This document shows positions 15,345-23,858 of a stretch of DNA of 64,000 nt, one piece after another. The stretch comes from Amycolatopsis umgeniensis. GTDB taxonomy: Bacteria; Actinomycetota; Actinomycetes; Mycobacteriales; Pseudonocardiaceae. The notes beneath the pieces are model-generated. The model had not been told where the DNA came from, made no database searches, and saw nothing but the letters and a program-made list of their open reading frames with translations. Position 1 is the first letter of the stretch. Each line of letters starts with the position of its first letter. The position numbers and the translations under genes are program-made. The DNA lies in the NCBI RefSeq assembly GCF_014205155.1, contig NZ_JACHMX010000001.1:5518001-5582000 (forward strand), given 5' to 3'.

Positions 15345-16889
15345 ATGATGACCGAGCAGCCGAACGCGAATCCTCAGCAGCCTGGTGACCCGGCGGGGGA
15401 TCGGCTCGCGCCGCGCCCGCTGGCCCGGCCCGCCGTCGATCCGGCGCAGGCGGCCACGTTCGGCAGGCCGCGTGGCGTCGACGGCGCCTTCGACAAGCTG
15501 TACCAGCCCGGTACGAACGGGCAGGCCACGCCGGGTGTGAACCTGGCGCCGCCGACACCGGAATCGCTCGCCGAAGCCTTCCGCCGCCCGCCGGGCGCCG
15601 AAGGGGTCGTGCTGGAGCGTCCGCACGGCACCAACGGCTCCGAACCGTCCGCGAACGGCGCGGAAGACCCGCTCTGGACCACGACCTCGGATCCGTGGCG
15701 CGATCCCTCGTCCGGCGCCGTCCTCGCCGGACCAGCCGTGCAGCAGGAGTCAGAAGCCGAGAAGGACGCGAAGCGCCCGCAAGGTGCGTTGCTGAGCCTT
15801 CCGGAGGTGCTCTTCGGGCGGCGCGTGCAGACGAAGGCGCTGGCGATCCTCGCCGGCGTCGCGCTGGTCATCGGCGCCGCGGGCGGGCTGATCGGCTGGT
15901 GGTTCGCCGACACCGGCACCGAACTGACCGGTCAGGCCAGCATCTCCGAGGCCGACGCGGCCAAGGAACGCCCGGCGGGCTCGATCGCGGACATCGCCCA
16001 CCGGGTGGCGCCCGCCGTGGTCTCGCTCGAGGTCTTCAAACCCGGCGCCGACGCGGGCCAGCAGGGCTCCGGCGTCGTCATCGACAACCAGGGCTACGTG
16101 CTGACGAACGAGCACGTGATCTCGGCCGCGACGGCCGACTCGGCCACCAAGGTCACCGCCGTGTTCTTCGACGGCAAACGCGTCGAGGCGAAGATCGTCG
16201 GCGCCGATGCCAAAACCGATCTGGCCGTGGTCAAGGTCGACGTCAAGAACCTGACCGCGTTGCAGGTCGGGAAGTCGTCCGACCTCGCCGTCGGCGATTC
16301 GGTGATCGCCGTCGGTTCGCCGCTGGCGCTGCAGAACTCGGTCACCGCGGGCATCGTGAGCGCGCTCAACCGCCCGGTCACCGCGGGCGGCGACGGCGGC
16401 AGCGCGCCGGTGATCTACGAGGCCATCCAGACCGACGCCGCGATCAACCACGGAAACTCGGGCGGCGCGCTCGTCGACGCGACAGGTGCGCTCGTCGGGA
16501 TCAACTCGGCGATCCGCTCGTCCAGCGCCGAGGGCGGCAGCATCGGCATCGGCTTCGCCATCCCGAGCGACTACGCGGTGAAGATCGCGAAAACACTGAT
16601 CAAGGACGGCAAGGTCGTCCATCCCGACATCGGCATCAACGCTTCGTCGACCGTCGCGGGCTCCAGCACCATGGGCGCGCAGGTCCGCAACGTCGCCCCG
16701 GGTGGCCCGGCCGCGTCCGCGGGCATCAAAGAAGGCGACGTCATCACGGAAGTGGGCGGACGGCTCGTGCGCGACTCGGCGGAACTGCTCGTCGCGGTCC
16801 GCGCGCGTGAAGTCGGCGAAATGGTGCCTGTCCGCCTTGTCCGGGATGGGTCTTCACTTGTCGTCGACGTGAAACTGGCCTCGGACTAG
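15345..16889 (+). CDS. htrA: HtrA/DegP family serine protease with PDZ domain
   Basis: 514 residues. A low-complexity cytoplasmic N-terminus (about 160 residues) is followed by one transmembrane helix (164-187), a trypsin-like protease domain with the triad H257 (TNEHVISA), D292 (KTDLAVVKV) and S372 (GNSGGAL), and a C-terminal PDZ domain (GGPAASAGIKEGDVITEVGG). It degrades or refolds damaged envelope proteins. In mycobacteria it belongs to the SigE regulon and lies in the same position. ATG 15345 and 15348 are both possible starts. Confidence 0.92.
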   Translation: MMTEQPNANPQQPGDPAGDRLAPRPLARPAVDPAQAATFGRPRGVDGAFDKLYQPGTNGQATPGVNLAPPTPESLAEAFRRPPGAEGVVLERPHGTNGSEPSANGAEDPLWTTTSDPWRDPSSGAVLAGPAVQQESEAEKDAKRPQGALLSLPEVLFGRRVQTKALAILAGVALVIGAAGGLIGWWFADTGTELTGQASISEADAAKERPAGSIADIAHRVAPAVVSLEVFKPGADAGQQGSGVVIDNQGYVLTNEHVISAATADSATKVTAVFFDGKRVEAKIVGADAKTDLAVVKVDVKNLTALQVGKSSDLAVGDSVIAVGSPLALQNSVTAGIVSALNRPVTAGGDGGSAPVIYEAIQTDAAINHGNSGGALVDATGALVGINSAIRSSSAEGGSIGIGFAIPSDYAVKIAKTLIKDGKVVHPDIGINASSTVAGSSTMGAQVRNVAPGGPAASAGIKEGDVITEVGGRLVRDSAELLVAVRAREVGEMVPVRLVRDGSSLVVDVKLASD

Positions 16890-16944
16890 CGAGTTCGGCC
16901 GGGTACCCTGAACGGGGAAGACGCCGAGGCGGAGGTTCACACGG

Positions 16945-17370
16945 GTGTTCGAGAGTGTCGGCTGGGGAGAGATCCTCATCATCGTCGTCGCGGGTCTTTT
17001 CATCCTCGGTCCGGAAAGGCTGCCCGAAGCGGCGGCCTGGCTGGCGAAGAGCGTCCGCAAGGTCCGCGATTTCGCGACCGGGGCCAAGACGCAACTGCGC
17101 GAGGAGATGGGTCCGGAGTTCGACCAGCTGCGCAAGCCGCTGGAGGATCTGCGAGGCCTGCGGAACTTCGACCCGAAGCGGGTCGTCACCCAGCACCTGT
17201 TCGACGGTGACACGGATCCGCTGGGGCTCAAGGACGTCAACGGCACCAACGGTTCCCACGGCGGCGGTTCCAACGGCGCTTCGAAGCCCAACGGCTATCC
17301 GGCGACGGCCGCGCAGCCCGAGCCGCTGAAGCCGGGCGAGCGCCCTCCGGTCGACCCGGACGCCACCTGA
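16945..17370 (+). CDS. tatB: Sec-independent translocase protein TatB
   Basis: 141 residues from GTG 16945. The N-terminal membrane helix with [15 protein letters not shown], then an amphipathic helix ([15 protein letters not shown]), is the TatA/B signature. The glutamate near position 8 (WGEIL) and the long acidic/Asn-rich tail fit TatB rather than TatA. It helps recognise twin-arginine proteins at the membrane. It lies 55 nt behind htrA, as in mycobacteria. Confidence 0.9.
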   Translation: MFESVGWGEILIIVVAGLFILGPERLPEAAAWLAKSVRKVRDFATGAKTQLREEMGPEFDQLRKPLEDLRGLRNFDPKRVVTQHLFDGDTDPLGLKDVNGTNGSHGGGSNGASKPNGYPATAAQPEPLKPGERPPVDPDAT

Positions 17371-17376
17371 TACCCA

Positions 17377-17439
17377 CGCGTTTAGTCCTCTGAATGCGAT
17401 CCTTGCGCGTGCAAGTACCGCATCCAGAGGACTAAATGC
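17377..17439. terminator. Family D two-level hairpin between tatB and mrp
   Basis: Outer arms around GCGTTTAGTCCTCT and AGAGGACTAAATGC enclose an inner hairpin CTTGC-gcgt-GCAAG. It lies directly between the tatB stop and the mrp stop, which converge. A close relative lies at 55913-55975, also between convergent stops. Probable bidirectional terminator. Confidence 0.7.
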
Positions 17440-17442
17440 AGG

Positions 17443-18588
17443 TCAGCGGCCTGCGGGGGTGACGTTCAGCATCATCCCGGCCAGCCCGCGCGCCCGGACG
17501 GTCAGCTTCTTCGCCGCCTCCTTGAGCACGAGCGACGCCGGCGCGTCCGGCTCCGCCAGCACGATCGGCGTTCCCGCGTCGCCGAGCGAGACCACGCGCG
17601 GGTCCATCGGGATCTGCCCGAGCAGCGGCACGGTCGAGCCGACCGACTTCGACAGCGAGTCGGCGACGGATTGCCCGCCGCCGGAGCCGAAGATCTCCAT
17701 CCGCTCGCCCTCGGGCGTTTCCAGCCACGACATGTTCTCGATGACCCCGGCGACCCGCTGCCGCGTCTGCAGCGCGATCGCGCCCGCGCGCTCGGCCACT
17801 TCGGCGGCCGCCTGCTGCGGGGTGGTGACGACCAGGATCTCCGCGTTCGGGATCAGCTGAGCCACCGAGATCGCGATGTCGCCGGTGCCCGGTGGCAGGT
17901 CCAGCAGCAGGATGTCGAGGTCGCCCCAGAAGACGTCGGCGAGGAACTGCTGCAGCGCGCGGTGCAGCATCGGCCCACGCCACACGACGGGCGTGTTGCC
18001 CGGGGTGAACATGCCGATCGAGATGACCTTCACGCCGTGCGCCTGCGGCGGCATGATCATGGTGTCGACCTTGGTCGGCTTCTCGTGCGTGCCGAGCATC
18101 CGCGGCACCGAGTGCCCGTAGATGTCCGCGTCGACCACGCCGACGGAGAGCCCGCGCTCGGCCATCGCCGCGGCGAGGTTCACCGTCACCGAGGATTTGC
18201 CGACCCCGCCCTTACCGGACGCGACGCAGTAGACCCGCGTCAGCGAACCCGGCTGCGCGAACGGGATCACCGGTTCCGTGGCGTCCCCGCGCAGGGATTT
18301 TCGCAGTTCCGTGCGTTGCTCGTCGTTCATCACGTCGAGCTCGACCCGGACGTCGCTGACGCCGGGGAGCTTCTTGACGGCTTCGGTGGTGTCGTTGGTC
18401 AGCGTCGCCTTCAACGGGCAGCCGGCGACCGTCAGGTAGATCCCGACGACGACCACACCGTCCGAGCCCACCTCCACGCCCTTGACCATGCCGAGTTCGG
18501 TGATCGGTTTCTTGATCTCCGGGTCGTACACGGCCTTCAGCGCGGTGCGGACATCGTCGACGCTGGGGAGTTGCTGCGTACTGGTCAC
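17443..18588 (-). CDS. mrp: Iron-sulfur carrier ATPase Mrp/NBP35
   Basis: 381 residues. The N-terminal MIP18/DUF59 domain (to about residue 95, DPEIKKPITELGMV) is followed by a P-loop ATPase domain with the deviant Walker A GKGGVGKSSVTVN near 128-140 and DADIYGHSVPRMLG. Mrp proteins bind and deliver Fe-S clusters in the cytosol. The gene order htrA-tatB-mrp matches mycobacteria. A CxxC pair near the C-terminus, present in many Mrp proteins, is not seen, so cluster binding may differ. Confidence 0.92.
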   Translation of the reverse strand: MTSTQQLPSVDDVRTALKAVYDPEIKKPITELGMVKGVEVGSDGVVVVGIYLTVAGCPLKATLTNDTTEAVKKLPGVSDVRVELDVMNDEQRTELRKSLRGDATEPVIPFAQPGSLTRVYCVASGKGGVGKSSVTVNLAAAMAERGLSVGVVDADIYGHSVPRMLGTHEKPTKVDTMIMPPQAHGVKVISIGMFTPGNTPVVWRGPMLHRALQQFLADVFWGDLDILLLDLPPGTGDIAISVAQLIPNAEILVVTTPQQAAAEVAERAGAIALQTRQRVAGVIENMSWLETPEGERMEIFGSGGGQSVADSLSKSVGSTVPLLGQIPMDPRVVSLGDAGTPIVLAEPDAPASLVLKEAAKKLTVRARGLAGMMLNVTPAGR

Positions 18589-18597
18589 ACGTCCATG

Positions 18598-19107
18598 TTA
18601 CGTACCGGTAGCGGCACGGTCGGGTTTGCCCTTGCGCGGCTTGGCGTCAAGATCCTCACGGAGACGGTCGAGTTCGCTCCGCAGGAAGTCGCGCGTGGCG
18701 ACCTCGCCGACCGCGATCCGCAGCGACGCGAGCTCCCTGGCGAGGTATTCGGTGTCCGCCTTGGTCTGCTCGGCCCGGTTCCGGTCTTCCTTCAGCGAGA
18801 TGCTGTCGCGGTCGTCCTGCCGGTTCTGCGCCAGCAGGATGAGCGGCGCGGCGTAGGCGGCCTGTGTCGAGAAGGCCAGGTTCAGCAGGATGAACGGGTA
18901 CGGGTCCCATCGCAAGGAGACCGCCACCAGGTTCAGCACGATCCAGACGATGACGATCAGCGTCTGCCAGAACAGGTACTTGCCGGTGCCGAGGAACCGC
19001 GCGACCCGCTCGGTGAGCCTGCCGAAGGCGTCCGGATCGATGTTCAGCCTGAACCGGCCTTGGCGGCGGGGCTGGTCGAGCCGCCGTCCGGAAGTCAGTT
19101 CAGGCAC
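18598..19107 (-). CDS. DUF1003 membrane protein
   Basis: 169 residues. A basic N-terminus, two adjacent hydrophobic helices (about residues 46-95, LFWQTLIVIVWIVLNLV and PFILLNLAFSTQAAYAAPLI), and the typical AQNRQDDRDSI segment before a C-terminal coiled coil identify DUF1003. The role is unknown. It overlaps the upstream CBS-protein gene by 8 nt, so they form one operon. Confidence 0.85.
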   Translation of the reverse strand: MPELTSGRRLDQPRRQGRFRLNIDPDAFGRLTERVARFLGTGKYLFWQTLIVIVWIVLNLVAVSLRWDPYPFILLNLAFSTQAAYAAPLILLAQNRQDDRDSISLKEDRNRAEQTKADTEYLARELASLRIAVGEVATRDFLRSELDRLREDLDAKPRKGKPDRAATGT

Positions 19108-20407
19108 GCTCGGCCTCCTCTGTGTCGATGGTGATGTCGCCGGTGATGTCGTGCAGCCCGGTCTCGCGCCAGTCTTCCGGGAGGAGATGGTCGAGCACGT
19201 CGTCGACGGTGACAGCGCCGAGCAGGTGGTCCTCGGCGTCCACCACCGGCCCGCAGGTGAGGTTGTAGGCGGCGAAGTAGCGGGTGACCTCGGACAACGT
19301 GGCGTTCGGCCGCAGCGCGGGCAACTGCGTGTCGACGGCGCTCGCCACCATCTCCGCGGGCGGTTCGCGCAGCAGCCGCTGGAAGTGGACGACGCCGACG
19401 AAGCGTCCCGTCGGCGTTTCCGTCGGCGGACGGCAGACGAACACCATGCTCGCCAGCGCCACCGGGAGGTCGGCGTTGCGGATGTGCGCGAGCGCCTCCG
19501 CGACGGTGGCGTCCGGTGTCAGCACCACCGGCTCGGGCGTCATCAGCCCGCCCGCGGTGTCCGAGGAGTACTTCAGCAGCCGCTTCACCGGCGCCGACTC
19601 CTCGGGTTCCATCAGCTCCAGGAAGCGGCTCTGTTCGGCGGGCGCGAGTTCGGCCAGCAGGTCGGCGGCGTCGTCGGGGTTCATCGCCTCGAGGATGTCG
19701 GCGGCCCGTTCCTCGGCGAGGTAGGACAGCAGCTCCTTCTGGTCGTCCTCGGGAAGCTCCTCGATGACGTCGGCGAGGTGCTCGTCGTCCATCGCGTCGG
19801 CGACCTCGTGGCGCCGCTTCAACGGCAGGTCGCGGACCGTGGCGGCGACGTCGGCCGCGCGCATGGTGTCGAACAGCATCAGCAGCTGCGCCGCGCCCTG
19901 GGTCTGGCCGGTCAGGTCGGTGAGCCCGAGCCCGGACACCTCCGACCACGGCAGCACCTGCATCGGCGCTCGGCGCCTGCCGAGGCCGAGCCTGCTCGAC
20001 CGCTCGCGGATGGCGAGTTTCGCGAGCACCCAGTCCCGCGTCCTCGTCGGCTCCATACCGGCGTCGACGACGGTGACCCGGGTATCCGATCCCGTGAGCG
20101 TGGCGTACGCGTCGAACAGTTGCCCGACCACCAGCACCTCGTTGGGGCGCTGATGGAAGCGCCGCATGTTGACCGAACCGGTGGCGAGCGTGACCGCGCT
20201 GGGCTCGATGGAGGTCACGCGCAACATCGGCACGAACACGCGGCGCCTCGTCGTCAGCTCGACCACGATGCCCAGGATCCGCGGCGGCTGCTGATCGAGC
20301 CGGAGGCCCGCCACCAGGTCCCGCACCTTGCCGATCGATTCACCATCCGGTCCGAAAACCGGCAAACCGGCCAGCTGAGCTGCGAATACCCTGTTGACGG
20401 CGGCCAT
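19100..20407 (-). CDS. MgtE N-domain/CBS-pair protein with N-terminal PRC-barrel-like domain
   Basis: 435 residues in three soluble parts. A PRC-barrel-like segment occupies the first 90 or so residues (GLPVFGPDGESIGKVRDLVAG). An MgtE_N-type helical superfamily follows (DVIEELPEDDQKELLSYL, MNPDDAADLLAELAPAEQ). A pair of CBS domains forms the C-terminus (MTPEPVVLTPDATVAEAL). There are no membrane helices, so it is not a channel itself. It may sense Mg or nucleotides and act on a partner, perhaps the DUF1003 protein in the same operon (inference). It corresponds to Rv1232c. Confidence 0.85.
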   Translation of the reverse strand: MAAVNRVFAAQLAGLPVFGPDGESIGKVRDLVAGLRLDQQPPRILGIVVELTTRRRVFVPMLRVTSIEPSAVTLATGSVNMRRFHQRPNEVLVVGQLFDAYATLTGSDTRVTVVDAGMEPTRTRDWVLAKLAIRERSSRLGLGRRRAPMQVLPWSEVSGLGLTDLTGQTQGAAQLLMLFDTMRAADVAATVRDLPLKRRHEVADAMDDEHLADVIEELPEDDQKELLSYLAEERAADILEAMNPDDAADLLAELAPAEQSRFLELMEPEESAPVKRLLKYSSDTAGGLMTPEPVVLTPDATVAEALAHIRNADLPVALASMVFVCRPPTETPTGRFVGVVHFQRLLREPPAEMVASAVDTQLPALRPNATLSEVTRYFAAYNLTCGPVVDAEDHLLGAVTVDDVLDHLLPEDWRETGLHDITGDITIDTEEAERA

Positions 20408-20451
20408 GTCCGAAGGTTATCCGCTCCCGGCGCGGGAGACGATTCGTGTGA

Positions 20452-21363
20452 TCACCGCAATGCCCAGGCGGCGATGGCGGGGACGGCGGCGTAGGCCGGG
20501 TCTTCGGCGATGCTTTCGGGCGAGGCGCCCTCGGCGAGGTCTTCGTACAGCCAGGTCCAGTTCTCCACCGCGCGCACGAGCGTCCACGCCCGCGCGCGTT
20601 CGGCGTCCACCCCGGCCGCCTCGCTGAACCACCTGATCTTGTCGTCCATTGTGGACTCGTCCGCGCGGTTCCAGAGGATCGAGATCGCGCCGAACTCGAG
20701 GTCACCCGAAAGCGGCTTCGGGTCGATCACCAGCCAGGGTTCGCGTTCACCGGCGAGGACGTTCTCGAAGTGCAGGTCCTCGTTCACCATCAGCTCGCCC
20801 GCCGTGGGCCCGAGGTCCGCGCAGATCTCCACGGCGGCGTCCAGGTACTTCCGGTCGAACGGCTCGCCCAGTTCGCTCCAGGTCTCCGGGAGTTCGGTGA
20901 CCAGCTCCGCGGCCTCCTCGCGCAGGGACCGCTGCAGTGCTTCGGGAGCGGGGACGGCGAGCCGCCGCGCTATCGCGCCGACCGTCTCGACGGCCATCTG
21001 GATCGGCTCCGTTTCGAGCGAGCGAGTGGCGTCGAGGCGCTCCAGGAGCAGCACGCCGTCCTCAGGAACGTTGTCGTACAGCAGGACCGCGCCCTGACCG
21101 GCCCAAGTGGACAGTGCGAGGGGTTCGTCGTCGGATTCCTCGTGCGGCCAGCCGAGCTTGAGGATCGCGGGGGAGCCGTCCGCGCGGCGCACGGGCTGGG
21201 CGACGCCGACGAAGCCGTGCATGGCCTCGCCGTCGTACTGGAGTTGCCATTTGGCGGTGTACTTCTCGGCGAGGAACGGGAGGGAGTCGAGCCATTCGGC
21301 GGCTCCGGGGCCGAGGTCGGCGGCGCGGTCGAGGAACTTGGGCGGGATCTTGAAACCGGTCAC
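20452..21363 (-). CDS. APH(6)-family kinase-like protein
   Basis: 303 residues from GTG 21363. The C-lobe shows ELMVNEDLHFENVLAG and LVIDPKPLSGDLEFG, which match the catalytic loop and metal-binding aspartate of the aminoglycoside/hydroxyurea phosphotransferase family (streptomycin 6-kinase relatives). The catalytic aspartate is present but the usual HGD reads NED. The natural substrate is unknown, and resistance should not be assumed. It is not in the mycobacterial order, so it is an extra gene within the conserved block. Confidence 0.75.
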   Translation of the reverse strand: MTGFKIPPKFLDRAADLGPGAAEWLDSLPFLAEKYTAKWQLQYDGEAMHGFVGVAQPVRRADGSPAILKLGWPHEESDDEPLALSTWAGQGAVLLYDNVPEDGVLLLERLDATRSLETEPIQMAVETVGAIARRLAVPAPEALQRSLREEAAELVTELPETWSELGEPFDRKYLDAAVEICADLGPTAGELMVNEDLHFENVLAGEREPWLVIDPKPLSGDLEFGAISILWNRADESTMDDKIRWFSEAAGVDAERARAWTLVRAVENWTWLYEDLAEGASPESIAEDPAYAAVPAIAAWALR

Positions 21364-21451
21364 GAACCCACCTTGGCAGGCCTGTCCACCGTGTTTCCCC
21401 CGTGACCCGCCGGGCGTACCGTGAACAGCGAGAACAACCCCGGGAGCAGCC

Positions 21452-22282
21452 ATGGTGGTGGAGATTCTCAGTGCGGTCGCCGTCGCGGGCGGTGCTTGGC
21501 TCGCGGTCGGCCTCCGCGTGGTGAAGCAGTACGAACGCGGTCTCGTGTTCCGGTTCGGGCGGGTGCGCCCGGCCATCCGGGAGCCGGGGCTCGCGATGCT
21601 GGTGCCGTTCGCGGACAGGCTGCAGAAGGTCAACATGCAGATCGTCACGATGCCGATCCCCGCGCAGGACGGCATCACCCGCGACAACGTCACCGTGCGG
21701 GTGGACGCGGTCGTGTACTTCAAGGTGATCGACCCGGTGCTGGCCGCGGTGAACGTGCAGGACTACCGCTCGGCCGTCGGCCAGGTCGCGCAGACCTCGT
21801 TGCGGTCCATCATCGGCAAGAGCGATCTGGACGACCTGCTGTCGAACCGTGAGCGGCTCAACGAGGGCCTGGAGCTGATGATCGACAGCCCGGCGCTGGA
21901 CTGGGGCATCCACATCGACCGGGTCGAGATCAAGGACGTCGCGCTGCCGGAGTCCATGAAGCGCTCGATGTCACGCCAAGCCGAAGCCGAACGCGAACGG
22001 CGGGCTCGGGTCATCTCGGCCGACGGGGAACTGCAGGCGTCGTACAAACTTTCGCAGGCGGCCGCGACCATGGCCGACACCCCGGCGGCGCTGCAACTGC
22101 GGTTGCTGGAGACCGTCGTGCAGGTGTCGGCGGAGAAGAACTCGACGCTGGTCCTGCCGTTCCCGGTGGAGTTGCTGCGCTTCCTCGACGCGAACACACC
22201 CAAGAAGGACCCGGCTCCTGAGAACAACGGTCAGGTGGCGCCTGCACCTCGTGAACCAGACGATGCGGACCAGGGCTCGTGA
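21452..22282 (+). CDS. Slipin/SPFH (band 7) membrane protein
   Basis: 276 residues. One N-terminal helix is followed by the band-7 domain: VVKQYERGLVFRFGRV, PAQDGITRDNVTVRVDAVV, and SLRSIIGKSDLDDLLSNRE with the coiled-coil start MKRSMSRQAEAERERRARV. Slipins oligomerise at the membrane inner face and organise microdomains. No NfeD partner is adjacent. The stop is followed at once by a series of palindromes. Confidence 0.88.
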   Translation: MVVEILSAVAVAGGAWLAVGLRVVKQYERGLVFRFGRVRPAIREPGLAMLVPFADRLQKVNMQIVTMPIPAQDGITRDNVTVRVDAVVYFKVIDPVLAAVNVQDYRSAVGQVAQTSLRSIIGKSDLDDLLSNRERLNEGLELMIDSPALDWGIHIDRVEIKDVALPESMKRSMSRQAEAERERRARVISADGELQASYKLSQAAATMADTPAALQLRLLETVVQVSAEKNSTLVLPFPVELLRFLDANTPKKDPAPENNGQVAPAPREPDDADQGS

Positions 22283-22285
22283 AAG

Positions 22286-22308
22286 GTTGCGAAAGCCACT
22301 TTCGCAAC
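22286..22308. repeat. Family C half-unit
   Basis: GTTGCGAAAG and CTTTCGCAAC around cca. This 23-nt unit is the same as one arm of the 53-nt element at 50492-50544. Here it stands alone 3 nt after the slipin stop. Confidence 0.8.
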
Positions 22309-22362
22309 ACGTCGGTACATCGCCACGCGGAATCCGCCCCGGCCCAAGTCTCACCGCTGCTT

Positions 22363-22427
22363 CGGGGTGTCGCGAAAGCCACTTTCGGGACATCAGACGT
22401 CCCGAAAGTGGCTTTCGCGACACCCCG
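22363..22427. repeat. Family C hairpin with 29-bp arms
   Basis: Arms at 22363-22391 and 22399-22427 are exact reverse complements with a 7-nt loop (atcagac). Relative to 50492 the core differs by paired changes (CGGGAC/GTCCCG against CGCAAC/GTTGCG). It sits between the convergent slipin and DUF4190 genes. Confidence 0.85.
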
Positions 22428-22462
22428 ACCCGTCCCTTTCTCAGGCCAGGGCCTCGGGCGAT

Positions 22463-22479
22463 AGCAAAGGTCCCTTGCT
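22463..22479. repeat. Family A repeat
   Basis: AGCAAAGGTCCCTTGCT preceded by GGGCGAT, in the slipin/DUF4190 convergent gap. Confidence 0.85.
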
Positions 22480-22554
22480 TCCGGCAGGCGAGTCGCGGTG
22501 CATCGGATACATGACGAAGCCCCAGGCGTTCGCATCACCCGTATCGAACCCTGG

Positions 22555-23175
22555 CTACTCAAGCTGGCCGTTGACGCCCAAAATGATCAATGTCCCGAAA
22601 AACCCGACGTACAACGCGAGCACGACGTAGCCGATGATCACCGCCGCGAGCGCCATGCCGCGCCCGCCCGCCTCACCTCGGTTCGCCTTCGCCAGCCCGA
22701 TGTGCCCCAGGATCAGCCCGACGATCACGGTCACGCACGAGCAGATCCCGACGAGCGAGCACACCAGCCCGGCGATCGCCATGCCGTTGTCCTGTGACCG
22801 GGGCGGTGCCGCCGCCGCGTATGGGTTGTACGCCTGGACGTACGGCTGCGGCGGGTAAGAGACAGGCATCGGCGTGTACGCCGGAGGAGCCGAAGCGTCC
22901 GGAGCCGCGAAGGACGGCGGGACGGGCTCGGCGGTCAGCGGGTCGATGGCCTGCGCGACCGGTTCCGGCGCGGCGGGAGCGGAAGGCACCTCGAACGGCG
23001 CCGGCGGCTCGAACGGCGGAGGCGGCGTGAACGGCGCGGGCGGCTGGAACTGTTGCGGTTCCGCCGGCGACGGGCTCGACACCGGCTCGGACGCCGAAGA
23101 CGTCGGATCCGAGAAAGTGTTCGAGTCGGTGTAGGACGACGTCGACGGTGTGTCCTGCGAGTCGGAACTGCTCAT
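22555..23175 (-). CDS. DUF4190 membrane protein, long form
   Basis: 206 residues from ATG 23175. About 125 N-terminal residues are Pro/Ser/Ala-rich and disordered. They are followed by a DUF4190 domain of two helices with the conserved GLILGHIGLAKANRGEAGGRG between them. The disordered part probably lies in the cytoplasm. Function unknown. It is a paralogue of the next gene upstream in the same operon and resembles Rv1233c by position. Confidence 0.75.
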   Translation of the reverse strand: MSSSDSQDTPSTSSYTDSNTFSDPTSSASEPVSSPSPAEPQQFQPPAPFTPPPPFEPPAPFEVPSAPAAPEPVAQAIDPLTAEPVPPSFAAPDASAPPAYTPMPVSYPPQPYVQAYNPYAAAAPPRSQDNGMAIAGLVCSLVGICSCVTVIVGLILGHIGLAKANRGEAGGRGMALAAVIIGYVVLALYVGFFGTLIILGVNGQLE

Positions 23176-23224
23176 CCCGTTGGCCCCCTGGTTCGTGCGG
23201 GACCCCACCGTATCCGGGCACGGG

Positions 23225-23599
23225 TCACGAGACGCCCGCGGCTCCGACCGCGAACACCACGAAAACGAACCACAGGATGACCGGGATCAGCCACAGCGCG
23301 GTGATGACGTAGCCGACGACCATCCCGGCCTGCGCCATGCCCTGACCGCCCGCTTCGCCGCGTTTGGCCTTCCCGAGCGCGATGTGCCCGAAGATGATCC
23401 CCAGGATCGCCGGGAAGCACATGATGAGCCCGAGCAGCGAGCACACCAGCGACGCCACCGCCATGCCCTGGTCCGGCGGTCGCACGTAGGTCTGCTGGAC
23501 GTAGAACTGCTGCGGAGGCTGATAGGGCTGGAGACCGTACGGCTGCTGGAACTGCCCGGAAGGCTGTTGCTGCCCGTACGGGTCGTGCGGATTCGTCAT
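23225..23599 (-). CDS. DUF4190 membrane protein, short form
   Basis: 124 residues. A Q/P/Y-rich start of about 45 residues leads to the same two-helix DUF4190 domain (GIIFGHIALGKAKRGEAGGQG). Together with the longer neighbour it is a tandem duplication with divergent tails. Separation of 49 nt suggests co-transcription. Function unknown. Confidence 0.75.
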   Translation of the reverse strand: MTNPHDPYGQQQPSGQFQQPYGLQPYQPPQQFYVQQTYVRPPDQGMAVASLVCSLLGLIMCFPAILGIIFGHIALGKAKRGEAGGQGMAQAGMVVGYVITALWLIPVILWFVFVVFAVGAAGVS

Positions 23600-23858
23600 G
23601 CGGGGTCCCCTCGTCGGTTCAGGACGGTATCGCTACCGAAAGGCCCCGTGTTTCGCGGCGGTGTTCACCGCGACCGGGATCGCGATGGCGTACAGGATGC
23701 CCTTCGTACCCCCGGACTGTGATCGGCCAGTCACTGTAGAGCCATGGCCACGGATGGCGTACGCGTGACTGCGCTCATAGCGAGGTCCCCGGACAGGCGT
23801 CATACTCACCGGTAACCCAGCGCCGGGAGCCCGGTGCCCGCGAATTTAGGGAGCAGCG

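Noticed and set aside
20452..21363. Aminoglycoside resistance gene
   Set aside because: The family fits, but the catalytic HxD is changed to NED, and relatives in Actinobacteria are widespread without known resistance.
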